The notes: generated by a model not told the origin, from the letters alone. Positions 1-9,243 are shown, numbered from the stretch's first letter. The stretch: DNA of 64,000 nucleotides from an uncultured Rhodospirillaceae bacterium (GCA_937927415.1 CALBDS010000060.1:124001-188000); one strand, 5' to 3'. Program-made: numbers and translations.

Positions 1-345
1 TTCGCCCAGCATGATGGTGCCGACCACCGGGATCAGCAGAACACGGGTGAAGAACAGCAGATTCGCCAGAGCCAGCGGAATGGTCGTGAAGGCGTACATC
101 AGCCCGTACACCGCCACCACCCCCAATCCACAGCGCAGCACATACCCCCAGGGGTCGCGCGCTTTGCCCAGATCGGCGATGAACCGCCAGGCCCCGGCCA
201 GCATCAGCGCGCCAAAGGCCACCCGGAAAAAGGCCAGTTCCGCTGTGGGCAACTTCTGCCCCAGGAATTTTGCGCTGGCCGAGCCAGCGGCAAAGGTGAT
301 GGTGGAGGCGATGGCCCACCCAACGGCGGACAAGACAGGGGGCAT
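1..345 (-). CDS. DMT/EamA-family transporter, N-terminal part (cut by window edge)
   Basis: The reverse strand is open from an ATG at 343-345 to the window edge, giving 115 residues; an in-frame TAA lies just upstream, so this ATG is the only nearby start. The product starts MPPVLSAVGWAIASTITFAA and shows four hydrophobic segments with small residues (Gly, Ala, Ser) and short charged loops. This is the pattern of the first EamA repeat of drug/metabolite transporters, including a conserved-looking FFRVAFGALMLAGAW helix. Such proteins usually have ten membrane helices and export metabolites from the inner membrane; the substrate cannot be told. No strong ribosome binding site is visible. The C-terminal half lies outside the window. 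Confidence 0.75.
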   Translation of the reverse strand, partial: MPPVLSAVGWAIASTITFAAGSASAKFLGQKLPTAELAFFRVAFGALMLAGAWRFIADLGKARDPWGYVLRCGLGVVAVYGLMYAFTTIPLALANLLFFTRVLLIPVVGTIMLGE

Positions 346-482
346 GATCGGTGTCGGCGTGAGAAAATCTTAAGTCTTCTTATCGTTTGGCAGGGGGAGG
401 AACAAGCCCGGTGCGCGGCCCAACGCCAGGCCAGCGGAGAAGTGTCGCAGTGGAATGGCCGCGGGCGCCGATGAACCCATGT

Positions 483-488
483 TATAAT
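483..488 (+). promoter_or_regulatory. Possible -10 box upstream of the small gene at 522
   Basis: A perfect TATAAT stands 33 bases before the ATG at 522. No good -35 hexamer lies 16-18 bases upstream, so this is only a candidate. Such a hexamer is uncommon in DNA this GC-rich. Confidence 0.35.
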
Positions 489-521
489 CGCACAGTCCCA
501 CCTCGGTTGGGGAGGAACGTC

Positions 522-761
522 ATGACGTCGCTCTATCATGGTGATGAACGCCGGCTCGGTGACCGCATCCTGCATGCGTTGGAGTTGGCATTGGATGAGA
601 ATGACCTGGAAACCGCGGAACTGCTGGCCAAGGCCATGGAAACCGCGTTGACCCGGATCGGTGGTCCCGATTCGACCGACCACCGCCTGCCGCCCGCCGG
701 GCTTGACGCCGCTTTCGACCGGCTGGATGCCATGCGTCACCGCCAGCATTGCCTGTTGTAG
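522..761 (+). CDS. Small hypothetical protein (79 aa)
   Basis: I do not recognise a family. The start was placed at the ATG at 522 because a clear GGAGG (511-515) precedes it; the frame is open further upstream but without another well-placed start. The product begins MTSLYHGDERRLGDRILHAL. It is soluble-looking and mainly helical by eye, with an acidic central stretch (LELALDENDLETAELLAKAM) that could form an amphipathic helix. There is no signal peptide or membrane segment. It stands alone between the exporter gene and tRNA-Asp. Codon use resembles the neighbours, which supports a real gene. Confidence 0.65.
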   Translation: MTSLYHGDERRLGDRILHALELALDENDLETAELLAKAMETALTRIGGPDSTDHRLPPAGLDAAFDRLDAMRHRQHCLL

Positions 762-847
762 GGAGATGGCCGTCAGGCAGGCCGACGGGGTGGGCAACGT
801 CACAGCGCCGAAATCGCCTGTTTGTTCATCTCCTCTCACTTTCCCGG

Positions 848-876
848 TTGACAGGGCCGTAAGGGACGGCTAGAAA
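848..876 (+). promoter_or_regulatory. Predicted sigma-70-type promoter for tRNA-Asp
   Basis: TTGACA at 848-853 is followed after exactly 17 bases by TAGAAA at 871-876, a full -35 match and a four-of-six -10 match. Transcription would begin near 883, about 100 bases before the tRNA. No coding gene lies between, so the tRNA is the obvious target. Confidence 0.6.
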
Positions 877-984
877 CCGCCCACCGAACGGCAGCGCCGC
901 TTCGGACGGTACCGATGAAACCTGAGCGACTGACAATCGCCATCATGCGGGTTCACGGTGCGCCTTTTCAAAGAAAGGCATTGC

Positions 985-1061
<77 letters not shown>

Positions 1062-1363
1062 TCTCCTCTTCCCCATTCTTGTGAAGTCTTCCTTCTCTTA
1101 TTCGCCCGCCGATTCGTCGCGTTGGGGCCTTTTTCTTCTTAAGATTTTCCCCAATCTTGCAATGGTAATACCTGTTGTGTGCGTCGGTGCGCCGCTGCAA
1201 CGGAATGACTCAAACTGCTTTTCTTGGTGATCCAACCGGCCTATATTGCGCCCCGTCTGACGGGCTAATCAGTCTAATCCTCCGCAACCGGCCGCATATG
1301 CCCCCTGGTTTCAGGGCGCTATCCCCGCGGCGGGCGCGGTTTTGGGCTTATGGGAGGAATGCG
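1062..1363 (+). other. Intergenic region ahead of the nuo operon
   Basis: These 302 bases hold no convincing gene. They must include the end of the tRNA transcript and the promoter of the complex I operon. A TATATT at 1242-1247 is the best -10 candidate, but I find no good -35 partner at the right distance (the 17-base position reads TTTTCT). The tract 1081-1160 is pyrimidine-rich. The frame is open from 1175 into nuoA but lacks a credible earlier start. Confidence 0.5.
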
Positions 1364-1732
1364 GTGAGCAACCCGCTGATCATTGAATACCTTCCGATCC
1401 TGGTGTTCCTGCTTATCGCAATCGCGCTGGCCGCCGTGATGGTGGTCGCGTCGTACGTGATCAGCCCGAAGCTGCCGGATGCTGAGAAGGTTTCCCCTTA
1501 CGAATGCGGTTTCGAGCCGTTTGAGGATGCCCGCGCCAAGTTCGAGGTGCGGTTCTATCTGGTCTCGATCCTGTTCATCATCTTCGACCTTGAGGTCGCC
1601 TTCCTGTTCCCCTGGGCGATCACGCTGGGCGACATCGGCACCTTCGGCTTCTGGTCGATGATGGTGTTCCTCGGGGTGCTGACCATCGGCTTCGTCTATG
1701 AATGGAAGAAAGGAGCTCTGGAATGGGAGTGA
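1364..1732 (+). CDS. nuoA: NADH-quinone oxidoreductase subunit A
   Basis: NuoA is a small membrane subunit of respiratory complex I at the junction of the peripheral and membrane arms. The GTG at 1364 was chosen because GGAGGA (1353-1358) precedes it and the product (122 aa, starting VSNPLIIEYLP) then has the usual family length. Three membrane helices are visible. Between the first two lies the loop containing YECGFEP, whose cysteine marks the quinone-channel region in this family. The C-terminus (EWKKGALEWE) overlaps the start of nuoB by 10 bases, so translation is probably coupled. It is the first gene of the operon. Confidence 0.97.
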   Translation: MSNPLIIEYLPILVFLLIAIALAAVMVVASYVISPKLPDAEKVSPYECGFEPFEDARAKFEVRFYLVSILFIIFDLEVAFLFPWAITLGDIGTFGFWSMMVFLGVLTIGFVYEWKKGALEWE

Positions 1733-2268
1733 AGGCTGCCAACCCGCTGGCGCCGATTCCGCCCGGACCGGAACAGGACGCCTATCTCACCGCGGTCAGC
1801 GACGAGATCCAGGACAAGGGCTATATCCTCGCCAAGTACGAGGATGTGCTGGCCTGGGCGCGCACCGGCTCGCTGTGGCCGATGACGTTCGGTCTGGCCT
1901 GCTGCGCGGTGGAGATGATCCACGCCTACATGAGCCGGTACGACCTTGACCGCTTCGGTGTGATTCCGCGCCCCAGCCCGCGCCAGTCCGATTGCATGAT
2001 CGTGGCCGGCACGCTGACCAACAAGATGGCCCCAGCCCTGCGCAAGGTCTATGACCAGATGCCGGAACCGCGCTGGGTGATCTCGATGGGATCGTGCGCC
2101 AACGGCGGCGGCTATTACCACTATTCCTATGCGGTGGTGCGCGGCTGCGACCGGGTGGTGCCCGTGGACATCTATGTGCCCGGCTGTCCCCCGACCGCCG
2201 AGGCGCTGATCTACGGCATTCTCCAGCTTCAGAAGAAGATCAGGCGCGGCAATCGCATCGCGCGCTAA
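1723..2268 (+). CDS. nuoB: NADH-quinone oxidoreductase subunit B
   Basis: NuoB carries the terminal [4Fe-4S] cluster N2 of complex I, which passes electrons to ubiquinone. The 181-residue product has the expected ligands: adjacent Cys60 and Cys61 (GLACCAVEM), Cys125 (MGSCANGGG) and Cys155 (VPGCPPTAEAL). The ATG at 1723 follows AGGAG (1711-1715), giving the usual short N-terminus. The gene overlaps nuoA by 10 bases. The residues lining the quinone pocket (FGVIPRPSPRQSD) are intact. Confidence 0.98.
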   Translation: MGVKAANPLAPIPPGPEQDAYLTAVSDEIQDKGYILAKYEDVLAWARTGSLWPMTFGLACCAVEMIHAYMSRYDLDRFGVIPRPSPRQSDCMIVAGTLTNKMAPALRKVYDQMPEPRWVISMGSCANGGGYYHYSYAVVRGCDRVVPVDIYVPGCPPTAEALIYGILQLQKKIRRGNRIAR

Positions 2269-2286
2269 CCAACAGGCGGGACGCCC

Positions 2287-2925
2287 ATGTCGGAACATGC
2301 GCTGAAGGAACTTGGGGACGTGATCGCCGCGGCTTTGGGCGACGACGTTCTGAAGATCGAGCTGCGGCTCGGTGAATTGATGGTGACGGTGCGCCGGGCC
2401 GCCATCGTGAAGGTGCTGACGTACCTGCGCGATGACCCCGCCAGCCGGTTCGAGCAGATCATGGACATCACCGCGGTGGACTACCCCGACCGGGAAGAGC
2501 GGTTCGAGGTGGTCTACAATCTGTTGAGCCTGTCGCGTAACCAGCGCATCCGCGTGAAGGTGACGACGGACGAGGACACCCCGGTGCCGTCGGCGGTTCC
2601 GGTCTACAGCGCCGCCAACTGGTTCGAGCGCGAGGCCTGGGACATGTACGGCGTGTTCTTCGACGGCCATCCCGACCTGCGCCGCATCCTGACCGACTAT
2701 GGGTTCGAGGGGCATCCGCTGCGCAAGGACTTCCCCCTCACCGGCTATGTGGAAGTGCGCTATGACGAGGATCAGAAGCGCGTGGTCTATGAGCCGGTCA
2801 GCCTGACCCAGGATTTCCGCACCTTCGACTTCCTCAGCCCCTGGGAAGGCATGACCAACGTCATGCTGCCCGGTGATGAGAAGGCCCAGACCCCGAAGGG
2901 GACCAGCGCCGGGAGCAAGCCGTGA
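2287..2925 (+). CDS. nuoC: NADH-quinone oxidoreductase subunit C
   Basis: NuoC (30-kDa subunit homologue) is a hydrophilic scaffold in the peripheral arm. The product has 212 residues. It carries the signature EREAWDMYGVFFDGHPDLRR near residues 117-136, followed by GFEGHPLRKDFPLTGY. It is a separate protein from NuoD, unlike the fused NuoCD of enterobacteria. The final TGA overlaps the GTG start of nuoD, so the two are translationally coupled. Confidence 0.97.
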   Translation: MSEHALKELGDVIAAALGDDVLKIELRLGELMVTVRRAAIVKVLTYLRDDPASRFEQIMDITAVDYPDREERFEVVYNLLSLSRNQRIRVKVTTDEDTPVPSAVPVYSAANWFEREAWDMYGVFFDGHPDLRRILTDYGFEGHPLRKDFPLTGYVEVRYDEDQKRVVYEPVSLTQDFRTFDFLSPWEGMTNVMLPGDEKAQTPKGTSAGSKP

Positions 2926-4154
2926 CCATCGCCACCTCTGAAAGCCCGCTTTTTGACGGCGCCGCGGCCGCATCGTCGGCCAAGACGCAGATCAAACCCT
3001 ACACCATGAACTTCGGGCCGCAGCATCCTGCGGCCCACGGCGTGTTGCGCCTGGTGATGGAGCTGAACGGCGAGGTCGTCGAACGCTGCGACCCGCACAT
3101 CGGCCTGTTGCACCGCGGCACCGAGAAGCTGATCGAGTACAAGACCTACATCCAGGCGACTCCGTACTTCGACCGGCTCGACTATGTGTCGCCGATGAGC
3201 ATGGAGCACGCCTATATCCTGGGCATCGAAAAGCTGCTGGGGGTCAAGGTTCCCCTGCGCGCCCAGTACATCCGCGTGCTGTTCTCGGAAATCACCCGCA
3301 TCCTGAACCACCTGCTGTCCATCACCACCGGCGCGCTCGACGTGGGCGCCCTGACGCCGGCGTTGTGGGGCTTCGAAGAGCGCGAAAAGCTCATGGAGTT
3401 CTATGAGCGGGTGTGCGGTGCGCGTCTGCACGCCAACTATTTCCGCGTCGGCGGGGTGTCCTATGATCTGCCGGCCGGGCTGACGGACGACATCTGGGAA
3501 TTCACCGAGACGTTCCCGAAGTTCATGGAAGACGTGGACCGTCTGTTGACGGAAAACCGCATCTTCAAGCAGCGCACCGTCGATATCGGCATCGTCACCA
3601 AGGAAGAGGCGTTCGACTGGGGCTTCTCCGGTCCGATGCTGCGTGGGTCCGGCGTGGCGTGGGATCTGCGCAAGAGCCAGCCGTACGAAGTCTACGACAA
3701 GATGGACTTCGACGTGCCGGTGGGCCTGACCGGCGACTGTTGGGCGCGCTATCTGGTGCGTTTCGAGGAAATGACCCAGTCGCTGCGCATCATCCGCCAG
3801 TGTCTGAAGGAACTGCCGGACGGCCCGGTGAAGGTGCAGGACCGCAAGGTGGCGCCGCCCCCGCGCACCGAGATGAAGCGGTCGATGGAAGCGTTGATCC
3901 ATCATTTCAAGCTGTTCACCGAGGGCTTCCACGTCCCGGCGGGCGAGACCTACACGGCCATCGAAGCGCCCAAGGGCGAATTCGCGGTCTATCTGGTCGC
4001 CGACGGCACCAACCGCCCGTACCGCTGCCACATCAAGGCGCCGGGCTTCGCCCACCTTCAGGGCCTCGACTTCATGTCCAAGGGCCATATGCTGGCCGAC
4101 GCGGTGGCCAACATCGCGTCCATGGACATCGTGTTCGGAGAGATCGACCGATGA
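2922..4154 (+). CDS. nuoD: NADH-quinone oxidoreductase subunit D
   Basis: NuoD (49-kDa subunit homologue) forms much of the quinone-reduction cavity together with NuoB. The 410-residue product begins at a GTG overlapping the nuoC stop, preceded by GGGAG at 2911-2915. The family motif NFGPQHPAAHGVLRLVMELN lies near the N-terminus, and HIGLLHRGTEKLIE follows. The C-terminus ends DIVFGEIDR, as in the family. The cysteines that bind nickel in the related hydrogenases are absent, as expected for complex I. The TGA overlaps the nuoE ATG. Confidence 0.98.
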   Translation: MTIATSESPLFDGAAAASSAKTQIKPYTMNFGPQHPAAHGVLRLVMELNGEVVERCDPHIGLLHRGTEKLIEYKTYIQATPYFDRLDYVSPMSMEHAYILGIEKLLGVKVPLRAQYIRVLFSEITRILNHLLSITTGALDVGALTPALWGFEEREKLMEFYERVCGARLHANYFRVGGVSYDLPAGLTDDIWEFTETFPKFMEDVDRLLTENRIFKQRTVDIGIVTKEEAFDWGFSGPMLRGSGVAWDLRKSQPYEVYDKMDFDVPVGLTGDCWARYLVRFEEMTQSLRIIRQCLKELPDGPVKVQDRKVAPPPRTEMKRSMEALIHHFKLFTEGFHVPAGETYTAIEAPKGEFAVYLVADGTNRPYRCHIKAPGFAHLQGLDFMSKGHMLADAVANIASMDIVFGEIDR

Positions 4155-4774
4155 GCGCCGCTTCCGCCGCTCCGATCCAGGAGCCGACCAGCTTCGCCTT
4201 CACGCCCGAGAATCTCGACCGGGCGCAGAAGATCATCGCCAAGTATCCGGCGGGCCGCCAGATGAGCGCCGTCATGCCGCTGCTCGATCTGGCCCAGCGC
4301 CAGAACGACGGCTGGCTGCCGCGCGTGGCCATGGATTACGTCGCCGACCTGCTGAAGATGCCGCGCATCAAGGCGTACGAGGTGGCGACCTTCTACACCA
4401 TGTACAACCTGTCGCCGGTCGGCAAACACGTCGTCCAGGTCTGCACCACCACGCCCTGCTGGTTGCGCGGGTCGGACGATGTGGTCAAGGCGTGCGAGGA
4501 CAAGATGGGTGTCGCGCTGGGGGAAACCTCCGCCGATGGCCGATTCACGCTGCGAGAGGTGGAGTGCCTCGGGGCCTGTGTCAATGCCCCCATCGTGCAG
4601 ATTGGCGACGACTTCTATGAAGACGTGTCGCCGCAGCACATGACCGCGATCATCGACGCGCTGACGCGCGGCGAAAAGCCCGCCGCCGGGTCGCAGACCG
4701 GGCGTCAGGCGTCGTGCCCCGCCGGTGGCCCGACGACCCTGAAGGCGTTCGCCGCCCCGCAGGCCAAAGAGTAA
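4151..4774 (+). CDS. nuoE: NADH-quinone oxidoreductase subunit E
   Basis: NuoE (24-kDa subunit homologue) holds [2Fe-2S] cluster N1a in the NADH-oxidising tip. The cluster ligands are visible as Cys98 and Cys103 (VCTTTPCWLRG), then Cys139 and Cys143 (ECLGACVNAP), in a thioredoxin-like fold. The start is the ATG at 4151, inside the nuoD stop. The 207-residue protein carries a C-terminal tail of about 35 residues, rich in Ala, Gly and Pro, beyond the conserved core. The tail looks unstructured; such extensions are known in alphaproteobacterial NuoE. Confidence 0.97.
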   Translation: MSAASAAPIQEPTSFAFTPENLDRAQKIIAKYPAGRQMSAVMPLLDLAQRQNDGWLPRVAMDYVADLLKMPRIKAYEVATFYTMYNLSPVGKHVVQVCTTTPCWLRGSDDVVKACEDKMGVALGETSADGRFTLREVECLGACVNAPIVQIGDDFYEDVSPQHMTAIIDALTRGEKPAAGSQTGRQASCPAGGPTTLKAFAAPQAKE

Positions 4775-4787
4775 GGGAGGGCGGACG

Positions 4788-6080
4788 ATGCTTCGCGACG
4801 AGGATCGGATCTTCACCAACCTCTACGGTTTCCAGAGCTTCGGCCTGGACGCCGCCCGCATGCGCGGCGACTGGGACGGCACCAAGGCCATCCTGGAAAA
4901 GGGCCGCGACTGGATCATCGAGCAGGTCAAGGAATCGGGCCTGCGCGGCCGTGGCGGTGCGGGTTTCTCCACCGGCATGAAGTGGTCCTTCATGCCGAAG
5001 AACGTCACCGACAAGCCGGTCTATCTGGTCATCAACGCCGATGAAGGCGAGCCGGGCACCTGCAAGGACCGCGACATCCTGCGCCACGATCCGCACAAGC
5101 TGATCGAGGGCTGCCTGATCGCCGGTTTCGCCATCGGGGCGTCGGCCTGCTACATCTACATCCGCGGTGAGTTCTACAACGAAACCTCCGCGGTGCAGGT
5201 GGCCATCGACGAGGCGTACGCCGCCGGCCTGATCGGCAAGAACGCCTGCGGCTCGGGCTACGACTACGACATCTACATCCACCGGGGTGCGGGGGCGTAC
5301 GTCTGCGGCGAGGAAACCGCGCTCATCGAATCCATCGAGGGCAAGAAGGGCCAGCCGCGCAACAAGCCGCCGTTCCCGGCGCAGGCGGGCCTGTACTCCA
5401 GCCCAACCACGGTGAACAACGTCGAATCCATCGCGGTGGTGCCGACCATTCTGCGGCGCGGTGCCGGCTGGTTCGCCGGTCTGGGCCGTCCGAAGAACAC
5501 CGGCACCAAGCTGTTCTGCATCTCCGGCCACGTGAACAAGCCGGGCAATGTGGAAGAGGAGATGGGCATCCCGCTGAAGGAACTGATCGAAAAACACGCC
5601 GGCGGCGTGCGCGGCGGGTGGGACAACCTGCTGGCGATCATTCCCGGCGGCTCGTCGGTGCCGGTCATGCCCAAGACGGTGTGCGACACGGTGCTGATGG
5701 ATTTCGACTCCCTGCGCGAAGTGGGGTCGGGCCTGGGCACCGCGGCCGTGATCGTGATGGACAAGTCCACCGACATCGTGAAGGCCATCGCCCGGCTGTC
5801 GAAGTTCTACGCCCATGAATCCTGCGGTCAGTGCACGCCCTGCCGTGAAGGGACGGGCTGGCTGATGCGCATGATGGACCGTATGGTCCGCGGCAACGCG
5901 CGGGTCGAGGAAATCGACATGCTGTTCGAAGTCACCAAGCAGATCGAGGGTCACACCATCTGCGCTCTGGGTGACGCCGCCGCGTGGCCGGTGCAGGGCC
6001 TGATCCGCCACTTCCGGCCGGAACTGGAACGCCGCATCCTGGCCTATCGCAATTCCGCTCAGTCCATGGCTGCCGAGTAA
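4788..6080 (+). CDS. nuoF: NADH-quinone oxidoreductase subunit F (NADH/FMN-binding)
   Basis: NuoF (51-kDa subunit homologue) binds NADH, FMN and [4Fe-4S] cluster N3 and is where electrons enter complex I. The 430-residue product has the glycine-rich nucleotide motif GLRGRGGAGFSTGMKW near residues 53-68. The second flavin/NADH region is GAGAYVCGEETALIESIEG, and the cluster ligands are SCGQCTPCREGTGW plus HTICALGD near the C-terminus. The ATG at 4788 is preceded by GGGAGGGCGG. It lies 13 bases after nuoE. Confidence 0.98.
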   Translation: MLRDEDRIFTNLYGFQSFGLDAARMRGDWDGTKAILEKGRDWIIEQVKESGLRGRGGAGFSTGMKWSFMPKNVTDKPVYLVINADEGEPGTCKDRDILRHDPHKLIEGCLIAGFAIGASACYIYIRGEFYNETSAVQVAIDEAYAAGLIGKNACGSGYDYDIYIHRGAGAYVCGEETALIESIEGKKGQPRNKPPFPAQAGLYSSPTTVNNVESIAVVPTILRRGAGWFAGLGRPKNTGTKLFCISGHVNKPGNVEEEMGIPLKELIEKHAGGVRGGWDNLLAIIPGGSSVPVMPKTVCDTVLMDFDSLREVGSGLGTAAVIVMDKSTDIVKAIARLSKFYAHESCGQCTPCREGTGWLMRMMDRMVRGNARVEEIDMLFEVTKQIEGHTICALGDAAAWPVQGLIRHFRPELERRILAYRNSAQSMAAE

Positions 6081-6097
6081 GGGAGCACCGACGTCCC

Positions 6098-8158
6098 ATG
6101 CCGAAACTGACCATCGACGGGATCGAGATCGAGGTCGAGGCGGGCACTTCGGTGCTCCAGGCCTGCGAACAGCTCGGTATCGAAATCCCGCGCTTCTGCT
6201 ACCACGAACGCCTGTCCGTGCCGGCCAACTGCCGCATGTGCCTGGTGGAAATGGAGCGCGCGCCCAAGCCCATCGCCGCCTGCGCCATGCCGTGCGCCGA
6301 CGGCATGGTCATCAAGACCGACACCCCCACGGTGCACAAGGCCCGCAAGGGGGTGATGGAGTTCCTGCTCATCAACCACCCGCTGGATTGCCCCATCTGC
6401 GACCAGGGCGGTGAATGCGACCTTCAGGACCAGGCCGTTGCCTACGGCATGGACAAGGGTCGCTACACCGAAGCCAAGCGGGCGGTGAAGGACAAGTATA
6501 TGGGTCCGGTCATCAAGACCATCATGACCCGCTGCATCCATTGCACCCGCTGCGTCCGCTTCATCAACGAGATCGCCGGTGTGCCGGCTCTCGGCGGCGT
6601 GTTCCGCGGCGAGCACATGGAAATCACCACCTTCGTGGAACAGGCCATCGGCTCGGAAATGGCCGGCAACCTCGCGGACGTCTGTCCGGTGGGGGCGCTG
6701 ACCCACAAGCCCTATGCCTTCACCGCGCGCCCGTGGGAACTGCGCAAGACGGAATCGGTGGACGTGTTCGACGCCGTCGGCTCCAACATCCGCGTGGATG
6801 TCCGTGGGCCTGAGGTGATGCGCGTGCTGCCGCGCGTCAACGAGGACATCAACGAGGAATGGCTGTCGGACAAGAGCCGCTACGCCTGTGACGGGCTGAA
6901 GCGCCAGCGTCTCGACCGCCCCTACGTCCGCAAGAACGGCAAGCTGCAGCCGGCCTCGTGGGCGGAGGCTTTCACCGCCATCGCCGCCAAGCTGAAGGGC
7001 CTGTCCGGCGACCGCATCGCCGCCATCACCGGCGATCTGGTGGATGTGGAATCGGTGACGGCGCTGAAGGATCTGATGGCCGCGCTGGGATCGGCGAACC
7101 TGGACTGTCGTCAGGACGGTGCGCTGTACGACACCAGCGTGCGCGCCGGTTACCTGTTCAATTCCACCATCGCCGGGATCGAACAGGCCGACGTCATCCT
7201 GCTGGTCGGCACCAACCCGCGTCACGAAGCGGCCCTGGTCAACGCCCGCATCCGCAAGCGTTACCTGCAGGGCGGCCTGACGGTGGGGGTGATCGGCGGC
7301 AACCCGTCGCTGAACTACCCGGCCACCATCCTGGGCAACGGCCCGGCGGCGGTGCAGGCGCTGATCGACGGTCAGGGCGACTTCGCCGCCGTGCTGAAGA
7401 ACGCCAAGGCGCCGCTCATCATCGTCGGCCAGGGTGCTTTCCAGCGCCCCGACGCTCTGGCGGTTCACGCGCTGGTGCGCCAGCTGGCCGAATCGGTCGG
7501 TGCGGTGCGCGAGGGCTGGAACGGCTTCAGCATGCTGCACACCGCGGCGGGCCGCGTCGGTGCGCTCGACGTCGGCTTCGTGCCGGGTCCGGGCGGCCGT
7601 GATCTGGCCGGCATCCTCGACGGGGCATCCAAGGGCGCCATCGAGGTGGTGTTCCTGCTGGGGGCGGACGAGATCGACACCGCCAAGCTCGGTTCGGCCT
7701 TCGTGATCTACCAGGGCCACCATGGCGATGCCGGCGCCCACCGCGCCGACGTCATCCTGCCCGGTGCCGCCTACACGGAAAAGAACGCCACCTACGTCAA
7801 CACCGAAGGCCGCCCGCAACTCGGCCGTCTGGCGGTCTTCCCGCCCGGCGAAGCGCGGGAGGACTGGAAGATCCTGCGCGCCCTGTCGGACGTGCTGGGC
7901 CACACGCTGCCCTACGACAGCCTCTCGCAGGTGCGTGCCCGCATGGTGGAGATCAACCCGGTGTTCGCCAAGACCAACACCGTGGTGCCGGCCCCATGGC
8001 AGAGCTTCGGCACCGCCGGGGCGGTGGCTGATACCGACTTCGTGTCGCCGGTGGCCAATTTCTTCATGACCGACCCGATCAGCCGTGCGTCGGCCACCAT
8101 GGCCGCGTGCAGCGAAACGGTGCAGCCCGCCCAGGAGAGGACCGGAACCCATGGCTGA
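6098..8158 (+). CDS. nuoG: NADH-quinone oxidoreductase subunit G
   Basis: NuoG is the largest peripheral-arm subunit and carries a chain of iron-sulphur clusters. From the ATG at 6098 the product is 686 residues, usual for alphaproteobacteria. The N-terminal [2Fe-2S] ferredoxin domain has Cys34, Cys45 and Cys48 (PANCRMCLVEMER). The His-Cys cluster motif is HPLDCPICDQGGECDLQD, and two [4Fe-4S] motifs follow (CIHCTRCVRF and CPVGALT). The C-terminal two thirds resemble the molybdopterin oxidoreductase fold but are catalytically silent in complex I. The end overlaps nuoH by 8 bases. Confidence 0.98.
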   Translation: MPKLTIDGIEIEVEAGTSVLQACEQLGIEIPRFCYHERLSVPANCRMCLVEMERAPKPIAACAMPCADGMVIKTDTPTVHKARKGVMEFLLINHPLDCPICDQGGECDLQDQAVAYGMDKGRYTEAKRAVKDKYMGPVIKTIMTRCIHCTRCVRFINEIAGVPALGGVFRGEHMEITTFVEQAIGSEMAGNLADVCPVGALTHKPYAFTARPWELRKTESVDVFDAVGSNIRVDVRGPEVMRVLPRVNEDINEEWLSDKSRYACDGLKRQRLDRPYVRKNGKLQPASWAEAFTAIAAKLKGLSGDRIAAITGDLVDVESVTALKDLMAALGSANLDCRQDGALYDTSVRAGYLFNSTIAGIEQADVILLVGTNPRHEAALVNARIRKRYLQGGLTVGVIGGNPSLNYPATILGNGPAAVQALIDGQGDFAAVLKNAKAPLIIVGQGAFQRPDALAVHALVRQLAESVGAVREGWNGFSMLHTAAGRVGALDVGFVPGPGGRDLAGILDGASKGAIEVVFLLGADEIDTAKLGSAFVIYQGHHGDAGAHRADVILPGAAYTEKNATYVNTEGRPQLGRLAVFPPGEAREDWKILRALSDVLGHTLPYDSLSQVRARMVEINPVFAKTNTVVPAPWQSFGTAGAVADTDFVSPVANFFMTDPISRASATMAACSETVQPAQERTGTHG

Positions 8159-9161
8159 GATCTGGAGCGGCTTTCTCCTGCCGCTGATCATCATCGTTCT
8201 TCAAATTCTGGCCATCGTGGTGCCGTTGCTGGTTGCCGTGGCGTACCTGACCTATGCCGAACGCAAGGTGATGGGCGCTATTCAGCTTCGCCAGGGGCCG
8301 AACATCGTCGGGCCGTTCGGTCTGCTCCAGCCGTTCGCGGACGGTCTGAAGCTGTTTGCCAAGGAACAGGTTTTGCCGGCCGGCGCCAACCGCGTCGTGT
8401 TCTATCTGGCGCCGATGATGACCTTCTTCCTCAGCCTCGTGGCCTGGGCGGTGATCCCGTTCGGCGACGGGCTGGTGCTGACCAACATCAACGTCGGCGT
8501 GCTGTATCTGTTCGCCATCTCGTCGTTGGGGGTCTACGGCATCGTGATGGCGGGGTGGGCGTCCAACTCCCGCTACGCCTTCCTCGGCGCGCTGCGCTCG
8601 GCGGCGCAGATGGTGTCGTACGAAGTCTCCATGGGGCTGGTCATCATCACCGTGCTGCTGTGCGTCGGGTCGCTGAACCTGAGCGCCATCGTGAACGCCC
8701 AGAAGACCATCTGGTTCGCGGTGCCGCTGCTGCCGATGTTCGTGATCTTCTTCATCTCGGCGCTGGCCGAAACCAACCGCGCGCCCTTCGACCTGCCGGA
8801 AGGCGAGTCGGAACTGGTCGCCGGCTTCATGGTGGAATACAGCTCCGCGCCCTTCGCGCTCTTCTTCCTCGGTGAATACGCCAACATGATCCTGATGAGC
8901 GGGATGACCTCCATCCTGTTCCTCGGCGGTTGGTTGCCGCCGTTGTCCATCGCCCCCTTCACGTGGGTCCCGGGCATCGTGTGGTTCGCGTTGAAGATCG
9001 CGCTGTGCCTCTTCGTCTTCCTGTGGGTGCGCGCCACCATGCCGCGTTACCGTTACGACCAGCTGATGCGTCTGGGATGGAAAGTGTTCCTGCCCTTCTC
9101 GCTGCTGTGGGTGGTTCTGACGGCCGGTGTGCTGGTGACCTTCGGCTGGCTGCCGAAGTGA
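8151..9161 (+). CDS. nuoH: NADH-quinone oxidoreductase subunit H
   Basis: NuoH (ND1) is the membrane subunit that completes the quinone chamber and links it to the proton-pumping arm. From the ATG at 8151 the product is 336 residues with about eight membrane helices. Family motifs present are AERKVMGAIQLRQGPN near residue 37 and SALAETNRAPFDLPEGESEL, whose loop carries the acidic residues implicated in coupling. The start is preceded by CCAGGAGAGG and overlaps the nuoG stop. Confidence 0.98.
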   Translation: MAEIWSGFLLPLIIIVLQILAIVVPLLVAVAYLTYAERKVMGAIQLRQGPNIVGPFGLLQPFADGLKLFAKEQVLPAGANRVVFYLAPMMTFFLSLVAWAVIPFGDGLVLTNINVGVLYLFAISSLGVYGIVMAGWASNSRYAFLGALRSAAQMVSYEVSMGLVIITVLLCVGSLNLSAIVNAQKTIWFAVPLLPMFVIFFISALAETNRAPFDLPEGESELVAGFMVEYSSAPFALFFLGEYANMILMSGMTSILFLGGWLPPLSIAPFTWVPGIVWFALKIALCLFVFLWVRATMPRYRYDQLMRLGWKVFLPFSLLWVVLTAGVLVTFGWLPK

Positions 9162-9196
9162 GCCTGACCCGGCGGCAACCCAGAGGATAAGAACAG

Positions 9197-9223
9197 GGCG
9201 GGTGCTCGGCCGAGGCGCCCGCC
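9197..9223 (+). other. Intercistronic hairpin between nuoH and nuoI
   Basis: GGCGGGTGCTCGG is followed immediately by CCGAGGCGCCCGCC. The arms pair along their length with one G-U pair and one bulged C, and the loop lies inside TCGGCCGA. No U-tract follows, so it is not an intrinsic terminator. It ends just before AAGGAGA, the ribosome binding site of nuoI. Confidence 0.6.
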
Positions 9224-9243
9224 TCAACAAGGAGACGACGGCC

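Noticed and set aside
1242..1247. TATATT as the definite nuo promoter
   Set aside because: No acceptable -35 hexamer lies at 16-18 bases, so it is kept only as a remark in the intergenic entry.
6059..8194. Reverse-strand open frame of 711 codons opposite nuoG
   Set aside because: NuoG is certain from its iron-sulphur motifs, and the antisense product shows none.
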